Of a DNA stretch of 64,000 bases, positions 19,859-30,794 are shown in pieces. Within the stretch, counting starts at the first letter, position 1; each line of letters opens with the position of its first letter. This DNA is from Rossellomorea aquimaris TF-12 (GTDB lineage Bacteria > Bacillota > Bacilli > Bacillales > Bacillaceae_B). A program made the position numbers and the translations under genes. The notes beneath the pieces were generated by a model. The model had not been told where the DNA came from. It worked only from the letters and a program-made list of their open reading frames with translations, and did not search any database. The stretch spans positions 1 to 64,000 of the forward strand of contig NZ_LQXM01000022.1 of the NCBI RefSeq assembly GCF_001648555.1. The letters are read 5' to 3'.

Positions 19859-21046
19859 TTGAAGAACCATTGGATGACCTCTTTTAGAGGTAAAGTTTTC
19901 GTAAAGATGGAAGGTAGATTAATCGAACAAGCTATCAATCAATTGCTTCGTTCCAATATATCTATATGGAATGTAAAGAGGGCAGGAACTGAGACCATTA
20001 CCTTCTATTTAGCCTTAGAGGATGTACATAACTTCAGAAGAGCAATTCGAACTTCACAGTGTAAAGTGACATTTTTGAGAGGTCAAGGCATCCCGTTTCT
20101 GCTAAAGCGTAGTATTAAGAATTCTGGTTTTGTTATAGGAGCAATAGTCTTCTTTTTCATCGTATTCATGCTTTCAAATATGGTTTGGGGTGTTCAAATT
20201 AAAGGAGCCTCTCCCCAAACAGAACATGCCATTAAAAAAGAACTTAAACAACTGGGAGTAGCAAAGGGAAAACTTCAATTTTCTCTTCCAAACGTTCAGG
20301 ATATCCAAAGGGAGTTATCCTATCGCATGGATAATATCACTTGGGTAGGAGTTGAGTTAAAGGGGACGACCATTCATTTTCAAGTGGTTGAAAAAAATGC
20401 CCCTGAACCGGCAGAAACCACTGGAAAACAGCATATTATCGCAAATAAGGAAGCAATTATTGTAGAAATGTTTGTAGAAGAAGGGGACCCACAAGTAAAA
20501 GTGAACGACTACGTAAAAAAGGGACAACTACTAGTATCAGGCTTAATAGGAACAGAAAAAAAGCCTAAAGGTGTACCGGCAAAAGCAAAAATCATGGGGG
20601 AGACATGGTATAAAACATCTGTAGAGCTGCCGTTAGAAACACAATTCTCTGTATTTAGTGGAAATGAAAAGCGAAAGCATTATGTAGGGATAGGCTCATT
20701 TAAAGTACTTGTTTGGGGATTTGGAGAGGATGAATTTAAAGATTCCGTTGAAGAAGAAAATAAGAAGCCAATTCGATTTTTAAAGTGGGAGCTACCGTTT
20801 TACTATGTTGATCACAGTATAAAGGAAAAGGAAGATGTAGAAAGAAAATATACAAGGACAGAAGCAGTGAAGGCAGCTAAATCCTTAGCTAAGAATAACC
20901 TCAAATCATCTCTTCAAGAAGAGTCTGAAATCGTAAATGAAAAAATTTTGCAACAAAAGGTGGAGAATGGTAAAGTAAAATTAACTATTCACTTCAAAGT
21001 GATAGAAAACATTGCAATAGGACAACCAATTATTCAAGGAGACTAA
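19859..21046 (+). CDS. yqfD: Sporulation protein YqfD
   Basis: A membrane protein of the YqfD stage IV sporulation family. It has an N-terminal soluble part (about 1-85), one strong membrane segment (about 93-115, FVIGAIVFFFIVFMLSNMVW) and a large domain outside; 395 aa. The start is TTG 19859 after TAGGAGGGAAGG. It is encoded between yqfC and phoH with a 3-nt gap to phoH, as in B. subtilis. Its molecular function is not known. Confidence 0.92.
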   Translation: MKNHWMTSFRGKVFVKMEGRLIEQAINQLLRSNISIWNVKRAGTETITFYLALEDVHNFRRAIRTSQCKVTFLRGQGIPFLLKRSIKNSGFVIGAIVFFFIVFMLSNMVWGVQIKGASPQTEHAIKKELKQLGVAKGKLQFSLPNVQDIQRELSYRMDNITWVGVELKGTTIHFQVVEKNAPEPAETTGKQHIIANKEAIIVEMFVEEGDPQVKVNDYVKKGQLLVSGLIGTEKKPKGVPAKAKIMGETWYKTSVELPLETQFSVFSGNEKRKHYVGIGSFKVLVWGFGEDEFKDSVEEENKKPIRFLKWELPFYYVDHSIKEKEDVERKYTRTEAVKAAKSLAKNNLKSSLQEESEIVNEKILQQKVENGKVKLTIHFKVIENIAIGQPIIQGD

Positions 21047-21049
21047 CGA

Positions 21050-22009
21050 ATGTCAGATGAAATCTTAATGAAATTACAACTAGAAAATCCTAATGAAGCT
21101 ATTGCTTTATTTGGCGTTTCAGATTCTCACCTTAAATTAATCGAACAAGAATTGACGGTTTCAATCGTAACTAGAGGCGAAGAATTGCTGGTTTCAGGTA
21201 AAGAAGAAAATGTAAGTCTAGCCCTTGAGGTTGCGGATCGTCTATTAAGTGTTGTGCGTAAAGGAATTAATATAAGCCAGAGAGATGTTCTTTATGCTAC
21301 CCAAATGGGTAAAAAAGGAACATTGGAATATTTTACTGATTTATATAATGAAGAAATCACTAAAAATGCTAAAGGTAAGCCTATCAGAGTCAAAACTCTC
21401 GGACAAAGACAATACATTCAAGCCATCAAAAACCAGGATTTAGTATTTGGAATCGGCCCAGCCGGAACGGGAAAAACATATTTAGCTGTTGTCATGGCCG
21501 TAAATGCCCTGAAAAACGGTCAAGTAAAGAAAATTATTTTAACCCGCCCTGCAGTTGAAGCGGGAGAAAGCTTAGGTTTTTTACCAGGAGACTTAAAGGA
21601 AAAGGTTGATCCTTATTTACGTCCCCTATATGATGCACTGCACGATGTGTTTGGCCCTGAACATACAGCTCGATTAATTGAAAGAGGGACCATTGAAATC
21701 GCTCCATTAGCTTATATGAGAGGTCGTACACTGGATGATGCATTCGTCATCTTAGATGAAGCTCAAAATACGACTGGAGCTCAAATGAAAATGTTTTTAA
21801 CTCGACTGGGATTTGATTCAAAAATGATCATTACAGGTGATCGATCACAGGTAGATTTACCTAGAGGTGCCGAGTCAGGCTTAATTTCTTCAGAAAGAAT
21901 ATTGAAAAATGTTAAAGGTGTTTCGTTCATTTATCTTGAACAAGCGGATGTAGTCCGACACCCATTGGTAGCTAAGATCATTAATGCTTATGAGCAAAAT
22001 GAAAAATAA
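21050..22009 (+). CDS. phoH: PhoH-like ATPase (PhoH/PhoL)
   Basis: A cytosolic ATPase of the PhoH family with a KH-like N-terminal part and a P-loop domain. Walker A GPAGTGKT is at 136-143, Walker B VILDEAQN further on, and ITGDRSQVDLPRG is the sensor region; 319 aa. The conserved phoH-pgpH-ybeY order links it to RNA metabolism, since YbeY is an RNase. Despite its name, no PhoP box is visible near it. Confidence 0.94.
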   Translation: MSDEILMKLQLENPNEAIALFGVSDSHLKLIEQELTVSIVTRGEELLVSGKEENVSLALEVADRLLSVVRKGINISQRDVLYATQMGKKGTLEYFTDLYNEEITKNAKGKPIRVKTLGQRQYIQAIKNQDLVFGIGPAGTGKTYLAVVMAVNALKNGQVKKIILTRPAVEAGESLGFLPGDLKEKVDPYLRPLYDALHDVFGPEHTARLIERGTIEIAPLAYMRGRTLDDAFVILDEAQNTTGAQMKMFLTRLGFDSKMIITGDRSQVDLPRGAESGLISSERILKNVKGVSFIYLEQADVVRHPLVAKIINAYEQNEK

Positions 22010-22020
22010 ATATAAAAACT

Positions 22021-22106
22021 AGATTGATCCAACAAGTCAGGTTATTCCCAAAGTACAGATAAAGTATGAGGAAATGAATGCTGCTACTGGATCAATCTTT
22101 TTTATT
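22021..22106 (+). terminator. Terminator with an unusually long loop after phoH
   Basis: The arms AGATTGATCC (22021-22030) and GGATCAATCT (22089-22098) pair perfectly but are 58 nt apart, and the second is followed by a T-run. The intervening sequence may form a branch of its own. Confidence 0.65.
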
Positions 22107-22192
22107 GGAGTTTCACATAGAAAATAAAATTAAAAACTGTTATCATTTTACATAATTACTAAAATGTTTTTTTGGGAAAAGAGGAATTCTTT

Positions 22193-24355
22193 ATGCAAAC
22201 ACACCCATTTTTACATAAAATAAGAAGCTTACTTAGTTACCGTCTCTTTACAAATATTCTTTTTATAATCTTGGCAATCATAGTCTTTGGAGTCCTATAT
22301 GGAAATGTTAAACCAAAAACCCTTGATATTAGTTTATACGAAGAAGCTCCAGCTACAATCAGAGCGCCAAAAACTGTTACAGATGAGGAGGAAACAGAAA
22401 AGAAGGTAGAACTTGCTGTTAGTGAAGTTGGGAAAGTATATACTCCTAAAGAAGGAGTAATTAATAATTCAGTTACTCTTTTAAGCTCTTTGATTGATAG
22501 TGTATTAGAAGTAAAGAAAGAGTCTGAACCAACAGTGCAAAAAGATGAAACAGAAAACCCAAGGACCGCTATTAATACTGCAGACCAGCTGAAGAAGTTA
22601 AAAACGAAATTACCTACAAATAAAAATAATAATGTAACAAAAACATTAAATGATAAAATCTTAACCACTCTTCTAAATTCATCAGAAGAAGAATTGGAGA
22701 GAGTGGAAAATGTTGTTTCAACTCAAATGAAGGTCATAATGGAAAATAAGGTTAAGGAAGAAGATCTCGAAGAAGCTAGGCTAAACTTGGAGCAAAGAAT
22801 CGCTACTTTTTTCAAAGATGATTTATTAAAAGCTTCCGTTGCCCTCGGAAATGTAGCCATGGAGCCTACTGAATATTATAACGAAGAGAAGACAGAAGAA
22901 TTAAAAAAACGAGCTAGGGATAATGTATTGCCAGTGAAAATTCTTGAAGGAGTTGTCATTGTTAAGGACGGAGTCCTGATTACACCTGAGATTTATGAAA
23001 CCCTAGAAAAGTTAGGGATTCTTGAAAATACATATTCTAAGAAGCCTATTATAGGCTTAGGAATATTCATTATCGTCATTATCAGTACCCTTTATTATTT
23101 TTTCTATACATTGGAAGTGACAGAAGAACGAAAACAAAATTATCTCATTTTAACGAGCATTATTTTTGTCATTTCATTGTTAATAATGAAAATCGTTGGG
23201 TTAATGGAGCAGCTGGATATTAATGATATTGCCTTTATATTTCCTGCAGCCTTTACAGGAATGATCTTGCGTATATTATTAAATGAACGAATAGCCATGT
23301 TGATGGTCTTTATTCTTGCTGCATGTTCAAGTATTGTATTTAGTAAGCCTTTTTCTGGAGGCTTTGATATTGAGTTGGCTATATACACACTATTTAGTGG
23401 GGTATCAGGAGTATTATTTCTAGTAAGTCGAAATCAGCGGTCGAATATTCTCCGTGCTGGAATTTATGTAGCTCTTGTAAACATTCTAATTCTTGCCTTT
23501 TTAGTTCTATTAAGCAATGCTCAATACTCCAACAGTGAATATGTTTACTATCTAGTCTTTGCATTGGTATCAGGAATCAGCTCTTCCATTTTAACCATAG
23601 GATTTTTACCATTTTTTGAAGCGGGTTTTGGCATATTATCTTCTATGAGATTAGTAGAGCTATCAAGCCCAACTCAGCCTTTATTAAAGAAGCTGTTGAC
23701 CGATGCGCCAGGTACATACCACCACAGTGTAATGGTTGCGAATTTGGCTGAGGCGGCTTGTGAATCGATTGGAGCTAATGGGTTGTTAGCTAGAGTAGGT
23801 TGTTACTACCATGATGCGGGTAAGTCGAAGCGCCCTCACTTTTTTATCGAGAATCAGATGAATATGGAAAATCCCCATGATCGAATATCTCCTGAGACGA
23901 GCAGGGATGTCATTATTAATCATGCGTCGGATGGTGGGAAAATGCTCCGGAAACATAAACTGCCTAAGGAGATTGTTGATATCGCTGAACAACATCATGG
24001 TACAACATTATTAAAATATTTTTATTATAAGGCAAAGGAACAGGGGAAAGATGTAAAAGAGGAAGATTATCGTTATCCTGGTCCAAAACCTCAAACCATT
24101 GAAACTGCCGTCATTAGTATTGCTGATAGTGTAGAAGCGGCAGTTCGTTCGAAGAAATCACCTACACAGGATGAAATCAAACAACTTATCCAATCCATCG
24201 TACAAGAACGTTTACAGGATGGACAATTTAATGAATGTGATATTACACTAAAGCAATTAGAAACAGTAAAATATTCTCTTTATGAAACATTAAATGGGAT
24301 ATTTCATCCGAGAATTGAGTACCCAGAACTTCAAGCAGAAGGAGAAGAAAAATGA
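22193..24355 (+). CDS. pgpH: PgpH-type 7TM-HD phosphodiesterase (YqfF), c-di-AMP hydrolase
   Basis: A membrane phosphodiesterase whose Listeria homologue hydrolyses cyclic di-AMP. Order: N-terminal membrane segment, extracellular 7TMR-HDED domain (about 45-275), seven-helix membrane bundle (about 280-480) and cytosolic HD domain with YHHSVM, H540-D541 (YYHDAGK), NHASDGG and EQHHG; 720 aa. ATG 22193 follows AAAAGAGG; the frame is open to a TTG at 22172. Its stop overlaps ybeY in ATGA, so the two are translationally coupled. Confidence 0.94.
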   Translation: MQTHPFLHKIRSLLSYRLFTNILFIILAIIVFGVLYGNVKPKTLDISLYEEAPATIRAPKTVTDEEETEKKVELAVSEVGKVYTPKEGVINNSVTLLSSLIDSVLEVKKESEPTVQKDETENPRTAINTADQLKKLKTKLPTNKNNNVTKTLNDKILTTLLNSSEEELERVENVVSTQMKVIMENKVKEEDLEEARLNLEQRIATFFKDDLLKASVALGNVAMEPTEYYNEEKTEELKKRARDNVLPVKILEGVVIVKDGVLITPEIYETLEKLGILENTYSKKPIIGLGIFIIVIISTLYYFFYTLEVTEERKQNYLILTSIIFVISLLIMKIVGLMEQLDINDIAFIFPAAFTGMILRILLNERIAMLMVFILAACSSIVFSKPFSGGFDIELAIYTLFSGVSGVLFLVSRNQRSNILRAGIYVALVNILILAFLVLLSNAQYSNSEYVYYLVFALVSGISSSILTIGFLPFFEAGFGILSSMRLVELSSPTQPLLKKLLTDAPGTYHHSVMVANLAEAACESIGANGLLARVGCYYHDAGKSKRPHFFIENQMNMENPHDRISPETSRDVIINHASDGGKMLRKHKLPKEIVDIAEQHHGTTLLKYFYYKAKEQGKDVKEEDYRYPGPKPQTIETAVISIADSVEAAVRSKKSPTQDEIKQLIQSIVQERLQDGQFNECDITLKQLETVKYSLYETLNGIFHPRIEYPELQAEGEEK

Positions 24356-24825
24356 GCCTATTAATCGACTTTATTGATGAAACAGAATCGTTAAAAATAG
24401 AAGAAACAAAATTAGTAAAAAACATTTTACACTTCGCAGCTGAAAAAGAAAAGATTGAAGAAAATAGTGAAGTGTCCGTTACGTTCGTTAACAATGAGCG
24501 AATCCAAGAGATTAATCGTGATTATCGGGAGAAGGACCAACCAACGGATGTTATTTCGTTCGCTCTTGAGGAATTAGGAGAAGACGAGGTAGAAATCGTT
24601 GGTGGGGAAATTCCACGAGTGCTTGGAGATATTATTATTTCTGTTGATAGGGCAAAGGAGCAAGCAGAGGAATACAATCACAGTTTTTCAAGAGAATTAG
24701 GGTTTCTTGCACTACACGGCTTTTTGCATTTATTAGGATATGATCACATTGAGCAAGAAGAAGAAAGAGAAATGTTCCAGAGACAGAAGGATATTTTAGA
24801 TGAATATGGACTCAAAAGAGACTAA
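24352..24825 (+). CDS. ybeY: Endoribonuclease YbeY
   Basis: A zinc-dependent RNase for 16S rRNA 3'-end maturation and ribosome quality control. The metal-binding motif H122-x3-H126-x5-H132 ([11 protein letters not shown]) and the conserved [10 protein letters not shown] are present; 157 aa. It overlaps pgpH by 4 nt and dgkA by 26 nt, giving a tight phoH-pgpH-ybeY-dgkA cluster. Confidence 0.96.
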   Translation: MSLLIDFIDETESLKIEETKLVKNILHFAAEKEKIEENSEVSVTFVNNERIQEINRDYREKDQPTDVISFALEELGEDEVEIVGGEIPRVLGDIIISVDRAKEQAEEYNHSFSRELGFLALHGFLHLLGYDHIEQEEEREMFQRQKDILDEYGLKRD

Positions 24826-25201
24826 GTTCGGTTTTTTAAGATTCATACGGTCATTTGGATATGCTATAAATGGACTTAAAGCAGTGTGGGCATCAGAGCA
24901 AAATTTTAGAATTCATGTATTTACAGGCATACTCGTATTTGTATTGGCATTTATACTTTCTGTCTCGATAACAGAATGGATCATTTTAATTATTTTAGTT
25001 TTTGGTATGGTGTCTCTTGAAACGATGAATACCGCAATTGAGAAGACTGTCGATCTGACTGTGAAGGAATTTCATCCCTTAGCGAAAGTGGCAAAGGATC
25101 TGGCTTCTGCAGCAGTATTATTGTTTGCCCTATGTTCGGCCATCATTGGTTTCCTCATTTTTATTCCTAAACTATATGATGCTGTAAAAGAATTTTTCTA
25201 A
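24800..25201 (+). CDS. dgkA: Undecaprenol kinase (diacylglycerol kinase family)
   Basis: An integral membrane kinase; the Firmicutes DgkA phosphorylates undecaprenol rather than diacylglycerol, recycling the cell-wall lipid carrier. Three membrane helices and the catalytic signature [14 protein letters not shown] (about 73-88) are visible; 133 aa. ATG 24800 lies 8 nt after AAGGAT and inside the end of ybeY; an in-frame ATG at 24806 is less well placed. In B. subtilis cdd follows directly, but here 568 nt of repeat sequence intervene. Confidence 0.93.
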   Translation: MNMDSKETKFGFLRFIRSFGYAINGLKAVWASEQNFRIHVFTGILVFVLAFILSVSITEWIILIILVFGMVSLETMNTAIEKTVDLTVKEFHPLAKVAKDLASAAVLLFALCSAIIGFLIFIPKLYDAVKEFF

Positions 25202-25361
25202 AAGGCTCTTTTATCAATCTTTAATAAAACTTTTTTCTTAAAGATCACCTATAAGATAATTTAGTGACAGAGTTTCATAATGAAAAATGATTTGTGGTAA
25301 ACAAAAGGGAATCATCTCGGCTTTCTTAAAAGAAGTTGTTTTCATTTAAAAAATCCATGCT
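25202..25361. other. Intergenic AT-rich stretch after dgkA
   Basis: No gene, promoter or terminator was recognised between dgkA and the start of the interspersed repeat. Confidence 0.4.
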
Positions 25362-25512
25362 GAGAAAGTTAATTGAAGCGGAAGGTGCTCGACTCCTGCG
25401 GGAGAAGAGTGGAAAGTTGAGACCCCGCAGGGCAAAGCCCGAGGAGGCTCAACTCACGCCCCGCGGAAAGCGAGAACCTCTCGCTGCAATCAACCACTAC
25501 TTGCTTTTTAAA
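25362..25512 (+). repeat. Full-length copy of an interspersed Bacillaceae repeat
   Basis: A GC-rich island of about 150 bp in AT-rich surroundings. Imperfect inverted ends GTTAATTGAAGCG (25367-25379) and CGCTGCAATCAAC (25484-25496) flank it. Internal marks are GACTCCTGCGGGAGAAG, GAGACCCCGCAGG and CCGAGGAGGCTCAACTC. I recall very similar sequences scattered through many Bacillaceae genomes. Three decayed pieces of the same family occur elsewhere in this window. Confidence 0.8.
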
Positions 25513-25540
25513 AAACAACAAAGTTTACGAATAGAACCTT

Positions 25541-25602
25541 AATTAAATAGAGACTGTTTGAAAGAAATTGTACATTTTCTTTCAAACAGTCTCTATTTAA
25601 TT
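25541..25602. repeat. Perfect 27-bp inverted repeat (long hairpin)
   Basis: The arm 25541-25567 pairs base for base with 25576-25602 around an 8-nt loop. A-rich and T-rich ends are present but no clean T-run follows. It could be a very strong bidirectional terminator or a miniature-element remnant. Confidence 0.85.
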
Positions 25603-25733
25603 TGAAAACGTTCTTATAGTTGTATAGAATATATGAACATGCCATTAAAAACTTTTGGTAAATAGTTTGAATTATCTAACTATTTTATTACAAAATGATA
25701 ACAGCCCATTTTCTTTTATCAAAGTTGTAGTAA

Positions 25734-27081
<1,348 letters not shown>

Positions 27082-27211
27082 TCGTTGAACTTAAATCTAA
27101 TAATGAAATTAACAATATTTAGAGCACATTTTTTAGAGGATAAATGCTCATTCTAATCACAAGAAAGCTTTTAAAGTCTTGCTAGTTTAAATCCAGAAAG
27201 GTGGGTTTTTT

Positions 27212-27355
27212 ATGTTAGACTTAACTTGGAAATTTTTTTCGCAAACAGGAAGTATTGACACTTATTTGCTATTTAAGGAGCTAGAAAAGGAAAACATGAA
27301 TGAGCCTTTTAGCTTTGATGAGGAACTAGCAGAAGTTGATTTTCCTTTAACGTAA
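27212..27355 (+). CDS. yqzL: YqzL family small protein
   Basis: A 47-aa protein, [20 protein letters not shown] at its start, matching the YqzL family that lies between era and recO in Bacillus. The strongly conserved N-terminal [11 protein letters not shown] is complete and the C-terminus is acidic. A ribosome site, AGAAAGGTGGG, precedes the ATG. Function is unknown. Confidence 0.88.
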   Translation: MLDLTWKFFSQTGSIDTYLLFKELEKENMNEPFSFDEELAEVDFPLT

Positions 27356-27401
27356 TAAGTTTGTCATCACCCCGGACAGAATGATTTCGGGAGGTGTCAA
27401 A

Positions 27402-28154
27402 ATGCTACAAAAATGTGAAGGAATTGTTATTAGAACCAATCACTATGGTGAATCAAACAAGATTGTAACTGTATATACACGTGAATTTGGCAAAATTGGA
27501 ATGATGGCTAGAGGTGCAAAGAAGCCTAATAGCCGTCTTTCCGCCATTTCACAGTTGTTTACATATGGTTATTTCCTTTTTATTAAAAGCAGTGGATTAG
27601 GTACCCTGCAACAGGGTGAAATGATAGAGTCTTTACGGCATGTTAGGGAAGATTTGTTTAAAACTTCTTATGCCACCTACATAGTAGAACTTCTTGATAA
27701 AGGCACGGAAGAACGTAAGCCAAATCCTTTTCTTTTTGAATTGCTATATAAAACCTTAAATTATCTAAATGAAGATTATGATCCGGAAATATTGATGCAT
27801 ATATTTGAAATGAAAATGCTTCCCGTTCTAGGTCTATATCCTAATTTGAACGGGTGTTCTGTCTGTGGAGAAGCAGACGGGAGTTTTGCTTTTTCATTTA
27901 AAGAGAATGGATTTATATGTCATAGATGTTTAAGTGAAGATCCCCACCATTTACCTATTTCTCAAAGCACCGTGAAGCTTTTGAGGGTCTTTTATTATTT
28001 TGATATCAATAGGCTTGGAAATATATCTGTTAAGGACGAAACAAAACTTCAGTTAAAACGGGTAATTAGAACTTATTATGATGAAAATTCAGGCTTAACT
28101 CTAAAGTCCAGGAGGTTTCTAGACCAAATGGATAACCTTAAGGATTTATTCTAG
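27402..28154 (+). CDS. recO: DNA repair protein RecO
   Basis: Mediates RecA loading and strand annealing in the RecFOR pathway. N-terminal OB fold ([22 protein letters not shown]), helical domain, and a zinc site with CSVCG and CHRC; 250 aa. ATG 27402 was chosen because GGGAGGTG lies 5-11 nt upstream; the frame is open 7 codons further. It is the last plus-strand gene before the inverted glyQS. Confidence 0.95.
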   Translation: MLQKCEGIVIRTNHYGESNKIVTVYTREFGKIGMMARGAKKPNSRLSAISQLFTYGYFLFIKSSGLGTLQQGEMIESLRHVREDLFKTSYATYIVELLDKGTEERKPNPFLFELLYKTLNYLNEDYDPEILMHIFEMKMLPVLGLYPNLNGCSVCGEADGSFAFSFKENGFICHRCLSEDPHHLPISQSTVKLLRVFYYFDINRLGNISVKDETKLQLKRVIRTYYDENSGLTLKSRRFLDQMDNLKDLF

Positions 28155-28183
28155 TGTAAAAAAAGCGAATTTGTGATGATAAG

Positions 28184-28216
28184 CGAACTCATATCCTTAT
28201 GAGTTCGTTTTTTTTA
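28184..28216 (+). terminator. Terminator after recO
   Basis: A 10-bp perfect stem CGAACTCATA (28184-28193) / TATGAGTTCG (28198-28207) with a 4-nt loop and eight T residues. Confidence 0.92.
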
Positions 28217-28312
28217 TGCTTTTTTATTACTCATTAATTAAACTTTGTTAAAAGAGATTAAACAAAAAGAATCGCCAATATAATTGGCAATTCTCTTTGT
28301 ATTCTTCAATGA

Positions 28313-29686
28313 TTAAAATGTAATTTTCTCTAAAAGAAATGCTTTAACGTCCTTAATTGGCATTCTTACTTGATCCATGGAGTCACGGTCACGGACAGTT
28401 ACTTGACCATCTTCCATAGAATCAAAATCGAATGTTATACAGAAAGGAGTACCAATTTCATCTTGTCGACGATAACGTTTCCCAATCGATGCAGTTTCGT
28501 CAAAATCGATCATTAAGTCCTTTGATAATTCTTCGTATACTTTAAAAGCATCATCAGATAATTTCTTTGATAACGGAAGCACAGCAGCCTTGTATGGAGC
28601 AAGAGCTGGATGGAAGCGTAGAACGGTTCTTGAATCATTTTCTAGCTCCTCTTCTTCATAAGCATCACATAGATATGCAAGTGTCACACGGTCAGCTCCT
28701 AAAGACGGTTCAATGCAGTAAGGAACATATTTCTCGTTTGTTTGAGGGTCCATATAATGAAAATCTTCTTTAGAGTGTTCCATATGACGTTTTAAATCAA
28801 AATCTGTTCGATCTGCTACGCCCCATAGTTCTCCCCATCCAAATGGGAATTTATATTCAATATCGGTTGTTGCGTTGCTGTAATGGGATAACTCATCCTC
28901 ATCGTGGTCACGTAAGCGCATATTGTCTTCTTTCATCCCTAATGAGAGCAACCAGTTTTTACAGAACTCACGCCAGTAAGAGAACCATTCAAGGTCTTCG
29001 CCTGGTTTGCAGAAGAATTCTAATTCCATCTGTTCAAATTCACGAGTTCTGAAAGTGAAATTACCTGGTGTAATTTCATTTCTGAAACTTTTTCCAATTT
29101 GGGCGATTCCAAAAGGCATTTTTTTACGCATGGAACGTTGTACGTTTTTGAAGTTTACAAAAATCCCTTGTGCTGTTTCAGGACGTAAGAAAATTTCGTT
29201 TGTTGATGATTCTGTTACACCTTGATGAGTTTTAAACATTAAATCAAATTGACGGATATCAGTGAAATCCTGACTCCCACAATCAGGGCAAGCGATGCTA
29301 TGCTCCTTTATGATTTCTTCCATTTTCTCAAAGGAAAGTCCATCAACAATCATTTCAATTCCTTTTTCTTCAAGAGCATTTTCAATGATTTTATCTGCAC
29401 GATGACGTGTTTTACACTGCTTACAGTCAATCATCGGGTCATTGAAGTTACCAACATGTCCAGATGCTACCCAAGTTTGAGGGTTCATTAGGATGCTTGC
29501 ATCAAGGCCAACATTGTAAGGAGATTCTTGAACAAATTTTTTCCACCATGCTTTTTTAATATTATTTTTCAATTCAACTCCCAGTGGACCGTAATCCCAC
29601 GTATTTGCGAGACCTCCATAGATTTCAGATCCAGGAAATACGAATCCACGATGTTTAGCTAAGTTTACTACTTGTTCCATTGACAA
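28313..29686 (-). CDS. glyQS: Glycyl-tRNA synthetase, dimeric class II type
   Basis: Charges tRNA-Gly with glycine. This is the single-chain alpha2 form with class II core motifs ([36 protein letters not shown]) and a C-terminal anticodon-binding domain; 457 aa. The start is probably TTG 29686, 9 nt after AAGGAG; an ATG two codons on is the alternative. Expression is controlled by a glycine T-box. In B. subtilis this place between recO and ccpN holds the unrelated tetrameric glyQ-glyS on the other strand. Confidence 0.95.
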   Translation of the reverse strand: MSMEQVVNLAKHRGFVFPGSEIYGGLANTWDYGPLGVELKNNIKKAWWKKFVQESPYNVGLDASILMNPQTWVASGHVGNFNDPMIDCKQCKTRHRADKIIENALEEKGIEMIVDGLSFEKMEEIIKEHSIACPDCGSQDFTDIRQFDLMFKTHQGVTESSTNEIFLRPETAQGIFVNFKNVQRSMRKKMPFGIAQIGKSFRNEITPGNFTFRTREFEQMELEFFCKPGEDLEWFSYWREFCKNWLLSLGMKEDNMRLRDHDEDELSHYSNATTDIEYKFPFGWGELWGVADRTDFDLKRHMEHSKEDFHYMDPQTNEKYVPYCIEPSLGADRVTLAYLCDAYEEEELENDSRTVLRFHPALAPYKAAVLPLSKKLSDDAFKVYEELSKDLMIDFDETASIGKRYRRQDEIGTPFCITFDFDSMEDGQVTVRDRDSMDQVRMPIKDVKAFLLEKITF

Positions 29687-29708
29687 TGGAAATCACTCCT
29701 TAGGAATT

Positions 29709-29924
29709 TTTATAATAAAAAAGCTCGTCCCTAGGCTAATGCCTAGGGACGAGCTTGATACTCGCGGTTCCACCCTAGTTGATGCACATGAAAAATGTAC
29801 ATCCACTTTCAAAAGATAGCTCAGGATTGCCTTTTTCATTGCTCTCTAGGCTTTCACCATCCCTAGTCGCTTATGTATGCAAGTACTTATAAATCCTTCA
29901 TAGCTAAAGTATTTGATTGTAAGA
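29709..29924 (-). promoter_or_regulatory. T-box riboswitch leader of glyQS (glycine)
   Basis: The conserved T-box AGGGTGGAACCGCG is on the minus strand (29763-29776). A 16-bp terminator stem (29721-29736 / 29741-29756) with a T-run follows. Stem I shows AAGCGACTAGGG and GGTGAAAGCC, and its base pairs AGGATT with AATCCT. The triplet GGC (29829-29831), just before that closing strand, is the likely glycine specifier. Uncharged tRNA-Gly should promote readthrough. Confidence 0.93.
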
Positions 29925-29931
29925 TGAAAAT

Positions 29932-29960
29932 ATTTTATCATGCAAAATAAAAAATAACAA
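29932..29960 (-). promoter_or_regulatory. Promoter of the glyQS T-box leader
   Basis: On the minus strand TTGTTA (29955-29960) and TAAAAT (29932-29937) are 17 bp apart, directly upstream of the T-box stem I. Confidence 0.7.
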
Positions 29961-30090
29961 CAGTTGTCACGAAGTGGAGAAAAAATTTGATGTTTGCCTT
30001 AAAAAAAGATAATCTTTGTAAAGTGAAATTTAAATATAGTGTGAACTCAATGAAATGATAATATTCTCTTTTCATTTTCGATTAATAGTA

Positions 30091-30096
30091 TATAAT
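30091..30096 (+). promoter_or_regulatory. Possible -10 box of the ccpN promoter
   Basis: A perfect TATAAT within GTATATAAT lies 56 nt before the proposed ccpN start. No good -35 box is seen at 16-18 bp. The rest of 29961-30151 is AT-rich and shows nothing else recognisable. Confidence 0.4.
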
Positions 30097-30151
30097 ATTT
30101 CTTATAAAGTATAACATAATAAAACGTTTGTTCGTTAGGTGGTGAGTAACA

Positions 30152-30778
30152 ATCGAACTTAATAAACGCCAAGAGCATATTTTACAAATCGTTAAAGACA
30201 ATGGACCTATTACTGGTGAACAAATTGCTGATCAGTTAAACTTAACAAGAGCTACTCTGAGACCGGATTTAGCCATTCTAACGATGGCAGGTTATCTAGA
30301 TGCAAGACCTAGAGTGGGGTATTTTTATACAGGCAAAACTGGAACTCAGTTATTAACAGAAAACCTGAATAAACTTTATGTAAAAGACTATCAATCTATT
30401 CCAGTAGTGGTAAATGAAAATGTTTCGGTGTATGATGCCATTGTATCCATGTTTTTAGAGGATGTTGGAACCCTATTTGTTGTGGATGCCAATTCTTATT
30501 TAGTCGGTGTACTATCTAGGAAGGATTTATTGAGAGCAAGTATAGGAAAACAAGAACTTAGTACACTCCCAGTGAATATCATAATGACAAGAATGCCCAA
30601 TATTACAACATGTGAAAAAGATGATCTACTGATTGGGGTTGCGAAAGACTTGATTCACAAACAAATCGATTCCGTTCCTGTTATTAAAAAAACGGACAAT
30701 GGTGACCTTGAAGTAACTGGAAGAATTACGAAAACAAATATAACAAAAGCATTTGTGTCATTAGCAGATGAATATTAG
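30152..30778 (+). CDS. ccpN: CcpN, gluconeogenesis repressor with two CBS domains
   Basis: The repressor of gluconeogenic genes (gapB, pckA) in Bacillus. A winged helix (about 1-55, from IELNKRQEHILQIV to ARPRVGYFYTGKTG) is followed by two CBS domains; 208 aa from the proposed start. The family N-terminus is in frame only from ATC 30152; the frame is closed by TGA at 30143-30145, and no ATG, GTG or TTG occurs in frame before ATG 30284, which would cut off the DNA-binding domain. A ribosome site AGGTGGTGA (30137-30145) lies 6 nt before the ATC. It is followed 16 nt later by yqfL. Confidence 0.88.
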   Translation: MELNKRQEHILQIVKDNGPITGEQIADQLNLTRATLRPDLAILTMAGYLDARPRVGYFYTGKTGTQLLTENLNKLYVKDYQSIPVVVNENVSVYDAIVSMFLEDVGTLFVVDANSYLVGVLSRKDLLRASIGKQELSTLPVNIIMTRMPNITTCEKDDLLIGVAKDLIHKQIDSVPVIKKTDNGDLEVTGRITKTNITKAFVSLADEY

Positions 30779-30794
30779 AAGGTGGTGAACGATC

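Noticed and set aside
25336..25542. 68-codon frame across the interspersed repeat
   Set aside because: It is created by the GC-rich repeat itself; its composition is that of the repeat and no ribosome site is present.
30142..30162. GTG start for ccpN at 30142
   Set aside because: The frame reaches TAA after six codons and is not the ccpN frame unless a base is removed.
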